A stretch of DNA of 45,680 bases from Oxalobacter sp. (lineage in GTDB: Bacteria; Pseudomonadota; Gammaproteobacteria; Burkholderiales; Burkholderiaceae_D), in NCBI GenBank assembly GCA_016291665.1, contig JAEEYE010000018.1, positions 1 through 45,680 of the forward strand, in the 5' to 3' direction. Shown in pieces: positions 7,361 through 17,119 of this stretch. The notes beneath the pieces were generated by a model, which was not told the DNA's origin, made no database searches, and worked only from the letters and a program-made list of their open reading frames with translations. Every line of letters starts with the position of its first letter. The first letter of the stretch is position 1. The position numbers were made by a program, and so were the translations under genes.

Positions 7361-8929
7361 ATGGGAGAATCCCGTAAACCTGAGTATTCCTGTACAGCCT
7401 GTGGTGCCAAGCTCCAGTATTCGCCAGGCTCACAGTCGCTTCAATGCCCTTATTGCGGTGCCAAGGTTGATATTGCAACTGGCGAGAAGACACCAAGTGC
7501 AGGGGATTCCAAGTATGTGGTGCCCCTGTCGGTTGACCGCCAGCAGCTTCAGAATGCAGCCTACCGGTATATGTTTTCGCAGGAGGATGCGCCGGACGAC
7601 ATCCTCGATTACGCTACGTTTACCAAGACCAAACTGCGCTATGTTCCTTGCTATGTCTATCAGGGGAGTTATGATGCGGTGTGGACAGCTTCTTTCGGGT
7701 ATGACCGGACCGAAAGTTATATGGTCAACGGTAAGGTCCGTACCCGGACGGTGACGGATTGGCGTCCGGCGAACGGGCGCGATTTTGGTGACTTTGCCGT
7801 GATGTCGTACGCGGGTGAACCACTGCCTGGTCAGGTTGTTGGTATGCTTGAAGCGTCTTCTGGCCCAGAAAACATGAAACCGTATGACCCCGCATACCTG
7901 ATTAATTCAGATGTCAGTGAGTTTGCGGCAACGGCTGAGGAAATCTACCAGCGTGATGGGGAGTCCAAGGTCAATGCGGTCATTGAACAGAACATCTACA
8001 AGCATGCCCAGGGCGACAGGCAGCGAGACTGGCGTTGGAAGAGTAATGTCCAGAAGGAATCAATCCCTGTCCTTGTCCCGATAGGGCAGATGACGTTTGA
8101 ATACAAGGGAAAAGAATATACCGTCTGGTGTGATGGGACTGATGAGGGTGTCTTTACAGGCGATGAACTGCCGGTTGATACGACCCGTAGCAAAAAGCTC
8201 ATGCTCGGTCATATCCCATGGGTCGGTACCGTTGTGGGGGCGATTGCCGGTTATTTCCTCTTCAGTGAAACCTATACCTGGTGGGCGTTCGTTGTGCCAA
8301 TTGTGGTCATGCTCCTGTATTGGTTCTTAAGGCGTTCCAGTATCCGTGGGTATTCGCGCCAGTTAAAGCAACGTAGCCTCACCAACTTCCAGATATCGAA
8401 CAATATTTCGAACGAAGATGCTGAGACGATATCGAAGAACCTGAAGGCCCCTGAAAAACCGCTGCTGTTGTCGCTGACGGCTTTTGACATGATTATCCTG
8501 CCGGCACTGCCTATTGCGTGTTTTGCCATTTCATGTGGCCTGCAGCAGGCTTTCCCGACAAAACATACCCCGTCGGCACCTGTTAAACGCGTGAAGACGG
8601 TGGCTCAGGGATCGCCATCGGTCATCAGGAAAGATTCGGAAACGCTCTTTGCAAAGCAGAACGCGACAACGACACAAAGCCTTGAAGCAGCGCAGCAGAA
8701 GAACAAGGCAGCCAATAGCCGGTTTACCAATATCTGGCGGCAGATTCCTGCGGATAAGCGCCAGTCCCTGGCGCAACAGGTGAAGGGAATAGGCAAGCAG
8801 ATTAACGAAACCTGTAAGCAAGAAGCCCTGCAGGGAACCGATGCGACAGGACAGAAGATGCTTTACCTGAACTGTACAACGCAGAAGTTGAACCAGCTGT
8901 CGAATGAATTGCAGAAATTTACACAATAA
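7361..8929 (+). CDS. Membrane protein with N-terminal zinc ribbon (YdjG-like in architecture)
   Basis: The 522-residue protein starts at ATG 7361, 8 bases after GTGAGG. An N-terminal four-cysteine zinc ribbon is clear: Cys11 and Cys14, then Cys29 and Cys32. A soluble region to about 280 follows, then three hydrophobic segments at about 284-301, 307-324 and 374-392, and a helical, Gln/Lys-rich C-terminal domain (about 410-522). Such zinc-ribbon-plus-membrane proteins are paired with SPFH/virion-core-like proteins in other genomes (B. subtilis YdjG), where they are thought to tether the SPFH partner to the membrane. I infer the same here. It is the last gene of the cluster and is followed by a strong terminator. 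Architecture is certain; function is not known. Confidence 0.8.
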   Translation: MGESRKPEYSCTACGAKLQYSPGSQSLQCPYCGAKVDIATGEKTPSAGDSKYVVPLSVDRQQLQNAAYRYMFSQEDAPDDILDYATFTKTKLRYVPCYVYQGSYDAVWTASFGYDRTESYMVNGKVRTRTVTDWRPANGRDFGDFAVMSYAGEPLPGQVVGMLEASSGPENMKPYDPAYLINSDVSEFAATAEEIYQRDGESKVNAVIEQNIYKHAQGDRQRDWRWKSNVQKESIPVLVPIGQMTFEYKGKEYTVWCDGTDEGVFTGDELPVDTTRSKKLMLGHIPWVGTVVGAIAGYFLFSETYTWWAFVVPIVVMLLYWFLRRSSIRGYSRQLKQRSLTNFQISNNISNEDAETISKNLKAPEKPLLLSLTAFDMIILPALPIACFAISCGLQQAFPTKHTPSAPVKRVKTVAQGSPSVIRKDSETLFAKQNATTTQSLEAAQQKNKAANSRFTNIWRQIPADKRQSLAQQVKGIGKQINETCKQEALQGTDATGQKMLYLNCTTQKLNQLSNELQKFTQ

Positions 8930-8939
8930 GTTGTTTTAG

Positions 8940-8972
8940 AAGGCCCTGGCAAAATAAGCTGGGGCTTTTTAC
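8940..8972 (+). terminator. Intrinsic terminator of the SPFH / zinc-ribbon cluster
   Basis: GCCCTGGC (8943-8950) pairs with GCTGGGGC (8958-8965) over 8 bp with two wobbles. The stem can be extended by the A residues at 8940-8941 pairing with the following T run (8966-8970). Confidence 0.85.
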
Positions 8973-9005
8973 TTTTGGCGCTAAAATCCTGGAAGAAACT
9001 TCCTG

Positions 9006-9033
9006 TATGGGTATTTCCCATAGCGGGTATAAT
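9006..9033 (+). promoter_or_regulatory. Predicted sucA promoter with an operator-like palindrome
   Basis: A perfect TATAAT lies at 9028-9033, 61 bases before the sucA ATG, but no good -35 hexamer is spaced from it. Instead, TATGGG (9006-9011) and CCCATA (9017-9022) form an inverted repeat across the -35/-10 spacer. This suggests a factor-controlled promoter. Confidence 0.45.
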
Positions 9034-9094
9034 CGGAAAGTCTGCTTAAGCGTTGTCTTGGGCAATCCATGACCATGAGGAAAGGCGGTAAGTA

Positions 9095-11950
9095 ATGTTA
9101 GGTTATCGACGGGACTCCTACCTTTTTGCGGGAAATGCACCTTATGTTGAGGCTTTGTATGAGTCTTGGCTTGAGGATCCAGCCTCAGTGCCGGCAGAAT
9201 GGCGCGATTGTTTCAATGCCATGCAATCAACCCCTGCGGTTGATGGCAGTTTACGTACCGATGTGAGCCATGCGCAGATCCTTGCTTCCTATGTCGAGCG
9301 GGCAAAGCACTCCCCATCACGCATCAATGCGGCATCTGGCAACCCGGAACTGGCAAGAAAGCGCATTGCGGTACAGCTTTTAATTTCTGCGTACCGGTTC
9401 CAAGGTACCTTTAGGGCAAAACTCGATCCCTTGGAACGTTTGCCCCTGCCTGAAATCCAAGAACTCGATCCGTCCTTTTATGGACTTACCGAAGCGGATA
9501 TGAGCCTGAGCTTCAACATCAGCAATACCTGGTTCGGCCAGGAAGAAGCAACATTGGGTGAGCTGATCGGTTTCCTCAAAGAGACCTACTGCCAGTCCAT
9601 TGGGGCTGAGTTCATGTATATGAGCGACGATGCGCAAAAGCGCTGGCTCCTTAAGCGTTTGGAATCCACTCGGACGAACCCGGGGTTTAATGCGGCAGAA
9701 AAGCGCCATATCCTGGAGGACTTAACTGCAGCAGAAGGGCTTGAGCATTATTTGAACAACCGCTACGTGGGGCAGAAACGCTTCTCTTTGGAAGGTGGCG
9801 AGAGCCTGATACCGGCACTTGATGAAGTGGTGCAGCAGGCAGGCCAAAAGGGCATCCAGGAAATCGTCATCGGTATGGCACACCGGGGGCGCCTGAACGT
9901 CCTGGTCAATGTAATGGGCAAGCTGCCGTCAGAGCTTTTTGCTGAGTTTGAAGGGGCACCCATTGGTGGTGAACTTGTCGCGGGTGATGTGAAGTACCAC
10001 CAGGGCTTTACGCGTGACATTGCAACGCCTGCAGGACCTATCCATCTTTCGTTGGCCTTTAACCCATCGCACCTTGAGATTGTGAACCCCGTTGTCGAAG
10101 GGTCGACGAAAGCACGCATGATGCAGCGCAGTGATCCAGATGGTTCCCAGACGATGGCGGTCTTGATCCATGGGGATGCGGCCATTGCCGGTCAGGGGGT
10201 CATCCAGGAAACCCTCAATATGGCGCAGACGCGCGGGTATGGGACCGGTGGGACGGTGCATATTGTCGTGAACAACCAGATCGGCTTTACGACATCCGAC
10301 CCACGTGAAGCCCGTTCATCCCTTTACTGTACGGATATCGCCAAGATGATTGAGGCGCCAGTCCTCCATGTCAATGGTGATGACCCTGAAGCGATTGTCT
10401 TGGCGGCCCGGATTGCGCTGGACTTCAGGATGACGTTCAAGAAGGATATCTTTTTGGACATTGTCTGCTTCAGGAAGCTGGGGCACAACGAACAGGATAC
10501 GCCGGCAATGACGCAGCCTTTGATGTATGCGCGCATTGCGACCCATCCGGGTGTCCGCAGCCTTTATGCTGCCAAACTGGTGGAGCAGGGTGTCGTTACT
10601 GAAGACGATGTTGCCGCCATGGTGGCCGCTTACCGGGCGAAGATGGATGCGGGTGAGCCGTTTGTCAATCCGGTGATGACCCAGGCGCGGGTACAGTCTT
10701 TGGAACAGGCGCAAGCCAATGCACAACAGGGGCAGTCGGATGCGGTGGAAACGGCCTTGCCGCTGGCAGAATTACAGCGCCTGTCTGAGCGCATTACCGA
10801 CATCCCGGACTGGGTGCAGTTGCACCCATTGGTCCTGCGCGTGATTGAAAACCGCCGGTTGATGGGACGCGGTGAAATCCCGGTTGATTGGGGTATGGGC
10901 GAGCACTTGGCTTATGCGTCGCTTGTATCAGCAGGCTACGCTGTCCGGCTGACTGGTGAAGATTCCGGGCGTGGGACGTTTGTGCACCGCCATGCGATAC
11001 TCCATGACCAGGTGCCGGACGAATACAACAACCTCTTCTATATCCCTTTGCAACATGTTTCGCCAGACCAGGCCAACTTTACGGTTATCAATTCGGTGCT
11101 TTCTGAAGAAGCGGTGCTGGCTTTTGAATATGGTTACGCGACGGCTTCCCCCAATGCTCTGACCATCTGGGAGGCGCAGTTTGGTGACTTTGCCAATAAT
11201 GCCCAGGTCGTCATTGATCAGTTCATTACTTCCGGTGAAGCGAAATGGGGACGGCTGTGTGGGTTGGTGATGCTCCTGCCACATGGGTATGAAGGTCAAG
11301 GGCCTGAACATTCGTCGGCAAGGCTTGAACGTTACCTGCAGCTTTGTGCGGACGACAATATCCAGATTGTCCAGCCGACGACGGCTGCACAGATTTTCCA
11401 TGTCTTACGGCGCCAGATGCTCCAGAAGCAGAAAAAACCATTGGTTGTGATGACACCGAAGTCGCTCTTAAGGAGTAAGGATGCGTCGTCTAGCTTGGAA
11501 GAATTCACGCAGGGTGGCTTTAAGCCGGTTTTGGGTGAAACGGATCCAGCGGTTGTTGCATCGGGCGTGACAAGGCTCCTTGTGTGCACGGGGCGCGTTT
11601 ATTACGACTTAAGCCATAAACGGGAAGAACTGGGCCGCTATGACACAGCGATTGTTCGATTGGAAGAACTCTATCCGTTCCCACATGAGGCGTTGAAAGC
11701 AGAGATTGCACGTTATCCGGCTTTAACGGAAGTCGTCTGGGTTCAGGATGAACCGAGGAACCAGGGCGCATGGATCCAGATGGTCAAGCCGGTTTTGGAT
11801 TGTATGGGACAGGGGCAGGCCTTATCGTGTTCCAGCAGGCCGGCATCATCGTCCCCTGCGGTCGGATACTTTAAGAAACATGTGAAGCAGCAGCAAGATT
11901 TGGTCAACGCGGCGTTTGAGGCGGATCTCGAACCGGTGACGGGGCGCTAA
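9095..11950 (+). CDS. sucA: 2-oxoglutarate dehydrogenase E1 component
   Basis: Thiamine-diphosphate-dependent E1 subunit of the 2-oxoglutarate dehydrogenase complex; it decarboxylates 2-oxoglutarate and passes the succinyl group to the lipoyl arm of E2. At 951 residues it has the usual length. The N-terminal E2-binding segment [18 protein letters not shown], the core HRGRLNVL (263-270) and the cofactor-loop [10 protein letters not shown] are all present, as is the C-terminal transketolase-like domain ending near VGYFKKH. It starts at ATG 9095 after AAAGGCGG. sucB follows after 26 bp and lpdA after that, so the complex is encoded as one operon behind a regulated-looking promoter. A full-length gene shows that the enzyme is not decaying here. 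Confidence 0.97.
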   Translation: MLGYRRDSYLFAGNAPYVEALYESWLEDPASVPAEWRDCFNAMQSTPAVDGSLRTDVSHAQILASYVERAKHSPSRINAASGNPELARKRIAVQLLISAYRFQGTFRAKLDPLERLPLPEIQELDPSFYGLTEADMSLSFNISNTWFGQEEATLGELIGFLKETYCQSIGAEFMYMSDDAQKRWLLKRLESTRTNPGFNAAEKRHILEDLTAAEGLEHYLNNRYVGQKRFSLEGGESLIPALDEVVQQAGQKGIQEIVIGMAHRGRLNVLVNVMGKLPSELFAEFEGAPIGGELVAGDVKYHQGFTRDIATPAGPIHLSLAFNPSHLEIVNPVVEGSTKARMMQRSDPDGSQTMAVLIHGDAAIAGQGVIQETLNMAQTRGYGTGGTVHIVVNNQIGFTTSDPREARSSLYCTDIAKMIEAPVLHVNGDDPEAIVLAARIALDFRMTFKKDIFLDIVCFRKLGHNEQDTPAMTQPLMYARIATHPGVRSLYAAKLVEQGVVTEDDVAAMVAAYRAKMDAGEPFVNPVMTQARVQSLEQAQANAQQGQSDAVETALPLAELQRLSERITDIPDWVQLHPLVLRVIENRRLMGRGEIPVDWGMGEHLAYASLVSAGYAVRLTGEDSGRGTFVHRHAILHDQVPDEYNNLFYIPLQHVSPDQANFTVINSVLSEEAVLAFEYGYATASPNALTIWEAQFGDFANNAQVVIDQFITSGEAKWGRLCGLVMLLPHGYEGQGPEHSSARLERYLQLCADDNIQIVQPTTAAQIFHVLRRQMLQKQKKPLVVMTPKSLLRSKDASSSLEEFTQGGFKPVLGETDPAVVASGVTRLLVCTGRVYYDLSHKREELGRYDTAIVRLEELYPFPHEALKAEIARYPALTEVVWVQDEPRNQGAWIQMVKPVLDCMGQGQALSCSSRPASSSPAVGYFKKHVKQQQDLVNAAFEADLEPVTGR

Positions 11951-11976
11951 GACAGAAATCAAGGTGGAGAAGAAAG

Positions 11977-13182
11977 ATGGCAATATTGGAAGTGAAGGTT
12001 CCCCAGCTCTCGGAATCGGTTTCTGAGGCAACGCTTTTGGAATGGCATAAAAAGGTTGGCGAAGGTGTGCGCTTGGATGAAAACCTGGTCGATATTGAGA
12101 CGGATAAGGTCGTCCTAGAACTGCCATGCCCGGGCAACGGTGTGCTGGCTGAAGTCCTGAAAGAAAACGGTGCAACGGTACATTCGGGTGAAGTTATTGC
12201 GCGGGTGGATGATTCGGTGGCTGTGGCAGATGCTGCGCCTGCTGAGCCGGTTGCCAGCCAGGTTGCACAGCCCGTTGAAGAAGCCCAGGCCTATCCGTCC
12301 GGTATTGTGATGCCGGCGGCGAAAGCCATGATTGCGGAAAACAACCTCAATGCAGAGGCGATTACCGGTACAGGAAAAGGAGGGCGTGTGACCGTGCAGG
12401 ATGTACAGCGGGAAATGGCAGTGTCACCGGCTTCAAGCCCCGTTCCTGCTGCACCTGTCGTGCTGGCTGATGATGTGGGTAATCGGATTGAAGACCGTGT
12501 GCCGATGTCACGGCTGCGTGCCCGTGTTGCCCAGCGTCTCATCGAATCGCAGCAGGCAACGGCTTCGGTGACGACTTTCAATGAAGTCTGCATGAAGCAG
12601 GTTTTAGACATGCGCAAGCAACATGGTGAAGCTTTTGAAAAGGAACATGGCGTCCGTTTGGGCATCATGTCCTTCTTTGTGAAGGCGGTGATTGCCGCTT
12701 TGAAACGTTATCCGATTCTGAATGCTTCCATTGACGGGAGCGATATTGTTTACCACGGCTACTATGATATCGGGATTGCTGTGAGTTCTCCCCGGGGGCT
12801 TGTGGTACCCATTTTGCATGATGCAGACTTGATGACGGTTGCTGAGATTGAAAAGGCGATCCATGACTTATCGGTCAAGGCCCAAGAAAACCGGTTGACT
12901 ATTGCAGACCTCACAGGCGGTACCTTCTCGATTTCTAATGGCGGTGTTTTTGGTTCGATGCTCTCAACCCCGATCATCAACCCGCCGCAGTCGGCTATTT
13001 TGGGTATCCATGCGACGAAAGAACGTCCCGTTGTCGAAAACGGTGAAATCGTCATCCGCCCAATGAATTACCTGGCGCTTTCTTATGACCACCGCTTGAT
13101 TGATGGTAGGGAAGCAGTCCTCGCATTGCGTACCATCAAGGAGACATTGGAAGATCCGGCGAAGCTGCTTTTGGATATCTAA
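11977..13182 (+). CDS. sucB: Dihydrolipoyllysine-residue succinyltransferase, E2 of 2-oxoglutarate dehydrogenase
   Basis: The 401-residue E2 core has three domains in order: one lipoyl domain (about 1-77) with the lipoylated Lys44 in ETDKVVLE, a peripheral-subunit-binding domain (about 103-145) joined by Ala/Pro-rich linkers, and a catalytic acyltransferase domain to the end with the HxxxDG motif at 372-377 (HRLIDG). It transfers the succinyl group from lipoate to CoA. A single lipoyl domain is typical of succinyltransferases. The start at ATG 11977 follows AGGTGGAGA. It lies between sucA and lpdA with gaps of 26 and 9 bp. Confidence 0.97.
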   Translation: MAILEVKVPQLSESVSEATLLEWHKKVGEGVRLDENLVDIETDKVVLELPCPGNGVLAEVLKENGATVHSGEVIARVDDSVAVADAAPAEPVASQVAQPVEEAQAYPSGIVMPAAKAMIAENNLNAEAITGTGKGGRVTVQDVQREMAVSPASSPVPAAPVVLADDVGNRIEDRVPMSRLRARVAQRLIESQQATASVTTFNEVCMKQVLDMRKQHGEAFEKEHGVRLGIMSFFVKAVIAALKRYPILNASIDGSDIVYHGYYDIGIAVSSPRGLVVPILHDADLMTVAEIEKAIHDLSVKAQENRLTIADLTGGTFSISNGGVFGSMLSTPIINPPQSAILGIHATKERPVVENGEIVIRPMNYLALSYDHRLIDGREAVLALRTIKETLEDPAKLLLDI

Positions 13183-13191
13183 GGAGTGGTT

Positions 13192-14616
13192 ATGGGAAGT
13201 GATTATGATGTCTGCGTGATTGGGGCAGGACCTGGGGGCTATATCGCGGCCATTCGCGCAGCGCAGTTAGGCTTAAAGACGGTCTGTATTGACGACTGGA
13301 CGGTCGATGGCCGTCCTGCGCCAGGAGGGACCTGCACGAATGTCGGCTGCATCCCATCGAAGGCGATGCTTGAGGCTTCGGCAAAATATGAAGAGGCCAC
13401 GTCACTTTTCCCAAAGATGGGGATTACTGTAGGAAACCTGGGTTTGGATATGGCTAAGATGCAGTCGCGCCGTGCATCGACAGTCAAACAGACCAACGAA
13501 GGGATTCTGTGGCTTTTCCGGAAAAACAAAATCACGTTCATCCATGGCAGAGCGCAGATCCAGGGACGCCAGGGGCAGGCATACCGTGTATCAGTCCAAA
13601 CGGAACAAGAAAAGGCAGTTGTTGCCAAGCATTTAATCATTGCGACGGGGTCAAAACCCAGGGCATTGCCTGGCGTGGCATTTGATGAAGAAGTGATCCT
13701 CTCCAATACCGGTGTCTTGGCGCTTGGTGCAGTGCCCAAGTCTTTGGCCATTATTGGTGCAGGTGTCGTTGGTTTGGAATTGGGTTCAGTCTGGCGCCGT
13801 TTGGGGGCGCGGGTTGTCTTCTTCGAGTCGATGCCGGCCATTTTGGCAGGGGCAGATACGGAAGTTGCTCAGGAAGCGCAGAAAAGCTTGGTTAGACAGG
13901 GACTTGATTTCCATTTTGGTGTGCGCGTCCAGTCTGCTACAAAGGTAGCAGAAGGTGTCAAGGTTTCCTATACGGACGATAAAGGGGCGTCATCAGAGGA
14001 GACGTTTGACAAACTCTTGGTTTCGATTGGCCGGATTCCCCATACGGATGGCTTGGGTCTTGAAACGGTCGGTGTTTCGCTTGATGAACGGGGTTTCATT
14101 CCCGTTGATGATCTTTGCAGGACGAATGTCGCGAATATCTGGGCAATCGGTGATGTGGTGAGAGGGCCCATGCTCGCGCACAAGGCGCAGGATGAGGGGG
14201 CGGCCGTTGCTTCGCGTATTGCAGGGAAATATGCCGAAGTAGACTTCAACGGGATCCCATGGGTTGTCTATACGCATCCCGAAGTGGCTTGGGTTGGGCA
14301 GACAGAAGAAGCATTGCGTGCATCGGGTCGTGCCATTAAGGTCGGGAAATTCCCCTTTGCGGCCAATGGCCGTGCCCGAACGATGGGTAGTACCGACGGG
14401 TTTGTGAAGGTTGTTGCCGATGCAAAAACAGGCGAGGTCTTGGGTGTCCATATGATGGGGCCCAATGTATCGGAGCTTATTGCCGAAGCGGCGATAGCAA
14501 TGGCATTTAAGGCGAGTGCCGAAGATATTGCCTGCATCTGCCATGCCCACCCGACATTGTCTGAAGCAGTGCGTGAAGCGGCGATGGATGTTGGGGGGCG
14601 TGCGCTCAATCGTTAA
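13192..14616 (+). CDS. lpdA: Dihydrolipoyl dehydrogenase, E3
   Basis: FAD-dependent E3 reoxidising the dihydrolipoyl arm of E2 with NAD+. The start is ATG 13192, 5 bases after AAGGAG; an in-frame GTG at 13186 overlaps that ribosome binding site and is less likely. With 474 residues, the FAD motif GAGPGGY is at 11-17, the redox disulfide Cys48/Cys53 is in GGTCTNVGCIPSK, a second dinucleotide motif (IGAGVVGLELG) begins near residue 185, and the C-terminal His453/Glu458 pair in HPTLSE completes the active site. It is the third gene of the sucA-sucB-lpdA operon and could also serve other lipoyl complexes encoded elsewhere. Confidence 0.97.
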   Translation: MGSDYDVCVIGAGPGGYIAAIRAAQLGLKTVCIDDWTVDGRPAPGGTCTNVGCIPSKAMLEASAKYEEATSLFPKMGITVGNLGLDMAKMQSRRASTVKQTNEGILWLFRKNKITFIHGRAQIQGRQGQAYRVSVQTEQEKAVVAKHLIIATGSKPRALPGVAFDEEVILSNTGVLALGAVPKSLAIIGAGVVGLELGSVWRRLGARVVFFESMPAILAGADTEVAQEAQKSLVRQGLDFHFGVRVQSATKVAEGVKVSYTDDKGASSEETFDKLLVSIGRIPHTDGLGLETVGVSLDERGFIPVDDLCRTNVANIWAIGDVVRGPMLAHKAQDEGAAVASRIAGKYAEVDFNGIPWVVYTHPEVAWVGQTEEALRASGRAIKVGKFPFAANGRARTMGSTDGFVKVVADAKTGEVLGVHMMGPNVSELIAEAAIAMAFKASAEDIACICHAHPTLSEAVREAAMDVGGRALNR

Positions 14617-14747
14617 CATGGAAAAGGGCACTTGCGTTAAAATCTACGTTTCACTTCAAAAGCGCGAAATAGGTTCAGATAATGCAGGAACAGAGGGATC
14701 ATTTGTTGGGCAATCAGCTGTCACAGGCGAGGGTGGTGTTACGTTTG

Positions 14748-15536
14748 ATGGCAGAACTGCTTTCCCGTTTTAAAGGAGGCGTACGTAAAGCCGTGCTGAT
14801 GGCTGTCCCACTGGCTGTTTGTTTGGCGGGTTGCGCATCCAAGACCGTTGTGGAAGACACAATGCTCCCACCAGAGAAGCCACGTGAGGAAGTCCAGCGT
14901 GTTATCGACCATTACCCAGCAGGTGAAATCAGTTCGGTCGCCAAGGCTGATGAAATCCTCGAAGTCGTGCATCAGGAAAAGAAAAACGTAGAGGCCAGAC
15001 TTTACAATGAAAAGATGATCTGCAACGACAAGTACCTGGTCTATGCGTGTTATGAAGAAGTAGAAAGCCAGAAGCGTGCTGATTTGCGGGCGCTCACGAT
15101 GCTTGAAGCGGAAGCGAAGCGTTACAAACGTGCCGATGATGTCCGTCAGCGTGACCTGAACCGTGACATCAAGGAAATGGATGAAATTGCGAATGCACCT
15201 GACCGCTATGAAAGCATCAAGTCGCATGAAGAGAAGCTCAAACGCATCCACGAAAAACAGGCTGAACGTGAACAGGCTGCACGCGGCATTACCAAGACGC
15301 CTAAGGAAAAACACGAAGGCAACCTGATGACACCGAAAGAAAAGGCTGAGAACGTCAAAGCCTACAAGCAGAAGCAGGAAAACAAGAAGAAACGTATGCA
15401 GCAGGTTGAAGAAAACCGTGCACGTACTGCGAAACGTCGTGAAGAAGCGCTCAAACGCCAGGAAGAAGAGGCCAAGAAGCGCGAAGAATTGCGTAAGGCG
15501 CGTGAAAAAGCTGCTAAACGCCGAAGCACATTCTGA
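14748..15536 (+). CDS. Predicted lipoprotein with long charged coiled coil
   Basis: The chosen start at ATG 14748 gives 262 residues with a type II signal peptide: basic RFKGGVRK, hydrophobic AVLMAVPLAV, and lipobox LAGC with Cys29. The mature protein is unusually rich in Lys, Glu and Arg. From about residue 60 to the end it should form long helices or coiled coil, finishing with a strongly basic KRREEALKRQEE-like repeat. I do not recognise a family. An alternative ATG at 14682 would add 22 residues ahead of the signal peptide. It lies about 130 bp after lpdA on the same strand, so it may be read from the sucA operon, but nothing links it to 2-oxoglutarate metabolism. A structural envelope role, for example binding peptidoglycan or nucleic acid in the periplasm, is a guess. 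Confidence 0.75.
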   Translation: MAELLSRFKGGVRKAVLMAVPLAVCLAGCASKTVVEDTMLPPEKPREEVQRVIDHYPAGEISSVAKADEILEVVHQEKKNVEARLYNEKMICNDKYLVYACYEEVESQKRADLRALTMLEAEAKRYKRADDVRQRDLNRDIKEMDEIANAPDRYESIKSHEEKLKRIHEKQAEREQAARGITKTPKEKHEGNLMTPKEKAENVKAYKQKQENKKKRMQQVEENRARTAKRREEALKRQEEEAKKREELRKAREKAAKRRSTF

Positions 15537-15541
15537 TGGGG

Positions 15542-15560
15542 AGGCGCGTAATCCGCGCCT
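15542..15560 (+). terminator. GC-rich hairpin after the lipoprotein gene
   Basis: AGGCGCG (15542-15548) and CGCGCCT (15554-15560) form a perfect 7-bp stem just past the stop. Only a few T residues follow, so termination strength is uncertain. Confidence 0.5.
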
Positions 15561-15667
15561 TACCTTGGTTGCCGGAAAGTCACAGGATCGGTCGGTTCTG
15601 TGGCTTTTCCTGTTATTTAAACCAGTATTCTCTTTTTCTTTGGTGGTATTTGCTCAAGAGGGGGAAT

Positions 15668-17119
15668 TCAGGAGCCCGGAACAGGTCTGTTTTCTGTGTT
15701 CTGCCAACCGCCACCTAAGGCAGCAATCAAAGATGTCGCACTGGTGAACTGGCGTTTGCGGATGTTCCACCAGGTGTTTTCAGCGCTGATGCGCGTGTTC
15801 TGAGCCGTCAAGACTTCGAGGTAACTCGCAGTCCCTACCCGGTAGCGGTTCATCATGATGTGTTCTGCCCGTTTGGCCGCATCGACTGCCGTCATTTGGT
15901 GTTCAGCTTCATGGTGCAGGTAGTTCTGTGCGGCTAGGTTGTCTTCGACTTCCTGGAACGCGGTCAACACCTGCTGGCGGTAGGCAGCGACTTTTTCATC
16001 ATAAACGGCAATGGCTTCATCACTTTTGGCTCGCCTTAGCCCCGCATCAAAGATGTTCATGGCAATTGCAGGACCAATCGACCAGATACGGTTCGGGACG
16101 GTGAAGAGGTCGTTGAAGGAGGTATGGCGCCAGCCGCCCGTGGCAGACAAGGTGAGTGCAGGGAAGAAGGCGGCTTTGGCCACACCGATTTCAGCATTGG
16201 CCTGTGCAACACGGCGCTCAGCCACCGCAATGTCAGGGCGCCTTTCAAGCATCTGGGATGGGATACCGGCTGGGATGGTGGGCAATTCAGGGGTCCCGTC
16301 AGCCACCTCCAATGTGAATGTGGCAGGTGGCTGGCCGATCAGCACGGCAATGGCATGTTCCAATTGGGTCCGTGCGAGTCCTGCATCCAAGGTGGTGGTT
16401 TGGGCGTTCTTCCAGACACTTTCGGCCTGGGCGACATCTGCGTCTGAGACAACGCCAGCGTTGTACTGGTTGCGGGTGAGTTTGAGCGACTCTTCGAGCA
16501 GTTTTTCGCTTTCTTTTAAGCGCACAATCTGGCAGTCGAGCACACGCAGTTCCAGGTAGGCTTTCGCAAGCTGTGCCTGGGCAGAAAGCCGCGTTGCCGC
16601 GATGTTGGCTAAGCTTGCTGCCTGGCCGGCTTCACCGGCTTCAATACTGCGCCTGATTTCTCCCCAGATATCGATTTCCCAACTGACAGACCCTGAGACT
16701 TCGTTCAGGTTGGAAACTGTGCCTTTATTGTGCGTTCCCCGAACACGTGAGGCACCCACGTCCAGCGTTGGGAAAAGCCCTGATTCAGCCTGCTCAAGGT
16801 ATGCACTTGCCTGACGGTATTGGGCTTCGGCTTGGACGATGGTCAGGTTTTGTTGGTTCAACTGATCCATCAGCTGGTCGAGTACCGGATCCTTGAAGAC
16901 TTTCCACCACTGGCCTTTTGGCATTTCATCAGCGGGTCTAGCGAGCTTCCAAAGCGCATCTTCCTTATAGTTGGCAGGGACTTCAATTTCTGGCTGGACA
17001 TAGTCCGGTCCCACGGCACAGCCTGTAATCAGGAAGCTGCTGATTGCCGCAACCAGCAGTGGTGCCTTCATGCAGGTTAGGGGGTGGGGTATTGTGTCAG
17101 GCGTTTTGCGTGTTTTCAT
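15668..17119 (-). CDS. RND efflux outer-membrane lipoprotein, NodT family
   Basis: Outer-membrane channel of a tripartite efflux pump (OprM/NodT type), 483 residues. A signal peptide with lipobox ITGC (about 31-34) is followed by VGPDYVQPE, the usual mature start of this family. Two repeated OEP domains follow, with family motifs such as [14 protein letters not shown] and [29 protein letters not shown]. The start at 17119 is favoured because AAGGTGG lies just upstream; an internal Met17 has no ribosome binding site. The first 23 bases overlap the end of the upstream RND gene, so it is translationally coupled as the last gene of the mdtABC-type operon. It should complete the pump from inner membrane to outside. 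Confidence 0.92.
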   Translation of the reverse strand: MKTRKTPDTIPHPLTCMKAPLLVAAISSFLITGCAVGPDYVQPEIEVPANYKEDALWKLARPADEMPKGQWWKVFKDPVLDQLMDQLNQQNLTIVQAEAQYRQASAYLEQAESGLFPTLDVGASRVRGTHNKGTVSNLNEVSGSVSWEIDIWGEIRRSIEAGEAGQAASLANIAATRLSAQAQLAKAYLELRVLDCQIVRLKESEKLLEESLKLTRNQYNAGVVSDADVAQAESVWKNAQTTTLDAGLARTQLEHAIAVLIGQPPATFTLEVADGTPELPTIPAGIPSQMLERRPDIAVAERRVAQANAEIGVAKAAFFPALTLSATGGWRHTSFNDLFTVPNRIWSIGPAIAMNIFDAGLRRAKSDEAIAVYDEKVAAYRQQVLTAFQEVEDNLAAQNYLHHEAEHQMTAVDAAKRAEHIMMNRYRVGTASYLEVLTAQNTRISAENTWWNIRKRQFTSATSLIAALGGGWQNTENRPVPGS

